Source: Lachnospiraceae bacterium (GTDB lineage: Bacteria > Bacillota_A > Clostridia > Lachnospirales > Lachnospiraceae). Taken from it: a stretch of 15,680 nt of DNA. Both the position numbers and the translations under genes were made by a program. Positions 14,371-15,680 of the stretch are shown in pieces. Positions within the stretch are counted from its first letter, which is position 1. Each line of letters begins with the position of its first letter. Under the pieces are notes generated by a model, which did not search any database, had not been told where the DNA came from, and saw only the letters and a list, made by a program, of their open reading frames with translations. The stretch spans positions 1-15,680 of the forward strand of contig JAGAES010000096.1 of assembly GCA_017613055.1 (NCBI GenBank), given 5' to 3'.

Positions 14371-15680
14371 TTACTCCGCAAGTTTCTGCATGGCATCAAG
14401 CAAAGCATTCAGCTTAGCATCCGCGTCTTCAAAGGAACTGCCCTTTACGCCGGAATAGAACTTAATCTTCGGTTCGGTTCCGGAAGGCCGGACGCATGCC
14501 CATGCGTTATCATTTAAGTCAAAATACAATACATCGGATTTCCGAAGTCCGGTAGGCTTCTTCCCGCCCGTCGCGGTCATCACGATGACATCGTTCTTGT
14601 AATCGCGGAACTCAAGCACATCGTAATCCGCAAGCTTCTTCGGCGGATTGTTCCTTATGTTCTCCATAATTTCCTTAATCTTCGCGGCCCCTTCAAAGCC
14701 CTTTAACGTGAGCGTGTAAAGGCCCTCGCGGAAGAATCCGTACTTACGGTATATATTCATCATCTGATCCCAGAGCGTAAGCCCCTTGGTACGGTAATAG
14801 GCAGCCGCTTCGCAAAGCGACATTACCGCAACGATGGCGTCCTTGTCTCTTGCGTGCGTGCCGACGAGACAGCCGTAGCTCTCTTCGAAACCGAACTCAT
14901 AATGACCTTGGCCGCTCTGCTCGGAAAGTTTGATCAGCTCGCCGATGAACTTGAAGCCGGTCAGGCATTCCTTTAGGTCTACGTTGTATTCCTTTGCAAT
15001 CAGATCGGTCATGTTCGTCGAAACAATAGTTTTAACGATGAAACCGTCATCATGCAGCAGGCCGAGTTCCTTACGGGTGCTCATCAGATATTCGCAGATC
15101 AGCATGCCGGACATATTACCGGTAAATGACATGTATTCGCCGCTGACGGAATCCTTCGCGTATACGCCGAGACGGTCCGCGTCGGGATCGGTTGCAAGGA
15201 CAAGGTCCGCGCCGACCTTCTTCGCAAGTGCCAAAGCAAGTTCGAAGGCTTCCTTGTTCTCCGGGTTCGGGCTTGCAACGGTCGGGAAGTTGCCGTCCGG
15301 CTTCTCCTGCTCGGGAACAACGTATACCTGCTCAAAGCCGATTTCCTTAAGGATTCTTCTTGCGGGAAGATTACCGGTTCCGTGAAGAGGCGTATAGACA
15401 ACCTTCATGTCTTTGCCTTCCCTGCGGCATACTTCGGGACGAAGCACCTGTTTCTTCAGTTCTACCATATAGCGGTCATCGATTTCGGAACCGATTACCG
15501 CATACAGACCTGCCTTGATAGCGTCAAGGCGGGACATTGTCTTCACCTGATGGAAATCCGTCACCGCGTTCACTTCCGCAATGATGTCGCCGTCCTTCGG
15601 AGGCGTAATCTGCGCGCCGTCCTCCCAGTATACCTTATAGCCGTTGTATTCGGCCGGGTTGTGGCTTGCGGTCACAACGA
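14371..15680 (-). CDS. Phosphoglucomutase/phosphomannomutase (N-terminus missing)
   Basis: This alpha-D-phosphohexomutase moves phosphate between C1 and C6 of hexose phosphates. About 436 residues are visible; the frame continues through the right edge (the GTG at 15675 is an internal Val of a VVTASHNP context, not a start). Seen: the phosphoserine motif TASHNP, the magnesium loop ATDPDADRLG (visible residues 161-170), the sugar-specificity loop GFEESYG (262-268) and the phosphate-binding RPSGTEPKIKFY (396-407). The EESYG form and the long spacing fit the PgcA-type enzymes of Firmicutes, usually about 570-580 residues, implying roughly 140 residues are missing. Substrate preference, glucose or mannose, cannot be settled; the adjacent manA makes mannose plausible, while the family resemblance favours glucose. 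Confidence 0.93.
   Translation of the reverse strand, partial: VVTASHNPAEYNGYKVYWEDGAQITPPKDGDIIAEVNAVTDFHQVKTMSRLDAIKAGLYAVIGSEIDDRYMVELKKQVLRPEVCRREGKDMKVVYTPLHGTGNLPARRILKEIGFEQVYVVPEQEKPDGNFPTVASPNPENKEAFELALALAKKVGADLVLATDPDADRLGVYAKDSVSGEYMSFTGNMSGMLICEYLMSTRKELGLLHDDGFIVKTIVSTNMTDLIAKEYNVDLKECLTGFKFIGELIKLSEQSGQGHYEFGFEESYGCLVGTHARDKDAIVAVMSLCEAAAYYRTKGLTLWDQMMNIYRKYGFFREGLYTLTLKGFEGAAKIKEIMENIRNNPPKKLADYDVLEFRDYKNDVIVMTATGGKKPTGLRKSDVLYFDLNDNAWACVRPSGTEPKIKFYSGVKGSSFEDADAKLNALLDAMQKLAE

Noticed and set aside
1..15680. CRISPR arrays, tRNA or rRNA genes, riboswitches, insertion sequences, attachment sites.
   Set aside because: No spaced repeats, cloverleaf, transposase or terminal repeats were seen; nearly all sequence is accounted for by conserved coding genes.

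Overview
The window reads as a chromosomal segment of a low-to-mid G+C, Gram-positive anaerobe of the Clostridia, most likely Lachnospiraceae-like. This rests on strong AGGAGG-type ribosome sites, about even base composition by eye, a PyrB/PyrI pair of the clostridial kind, formate-tetrahydrofolate ligase, Firmicutes-type short ManA, and lipoprotein adaptors serving an FtsX-type ABC exporter. The taxonomic call is inference; no rRNA or other marker is present. Coding density is very high. The only intergenic stretch above 100 bases is the 188-base divergent promoter region at 543-730, and no gap exceeds 300 bases. No tRNA, rRNA, CRISPR array, insertion sequence or phage gene was seen.

Region 1 (1-2154) handles hexuronate catabolism. 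A 2-keto-3-deoxygluconate kinase gene (kdgK, cut by the left edge) is divergent from glucuronate/galacturonate isomerase (uxaC). The shared control region carries one good extended -10 promoter for each direction. A dyad sits on the kdgK -10 and a cre-like sequence sits on the uxaC -35. uxaC ends in an intrinsic terminator whose stem includes its own stop codon.

Region 2 (2218-3626) is a two-gene unit, pyrB-pyrI, encoding the catalytic and zinc-bearing regulatory chains of aspartate carbamoyltransferase. It ends at a strong terminator hairpin that looks bidirectional and separates it from the converging minus-strand genes.

Region 3 (3635-15680, all minus strand, read right to left) is one uninterrupted run of tightly spaced genes: phosphohexomutase (cut by the right edge), manA, fhs, then a five-gene ABC export system. 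The five genes, in transcription order, are a lipoprotein adaptor, a double-length lipoprotein adaptor, a 10-TM FtsX-type permease, an ABC ATPase, and a second ABC ATPase. Gaps are 2, 35, 40, 11, 11 and 10 bases, with an 8-base overlap between the two ATPase genes. No terminator or convincing promoter was seen inside the run.

The most unusual content is the exporter. It pairs one large permease with two different ATPases and supplies three adaptor modules in two polypeptides, one of which appears to be a tandem fusion of two complete adaptors. The second ATPase has a roughly 107-residue charged, Glu/Ala/Pro-rich N-terminal extension and a C-terminal segment that closely resembles an AbrB/SpoVT swapped-hairpin domain. 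The substrate cannot be told from the sequence.
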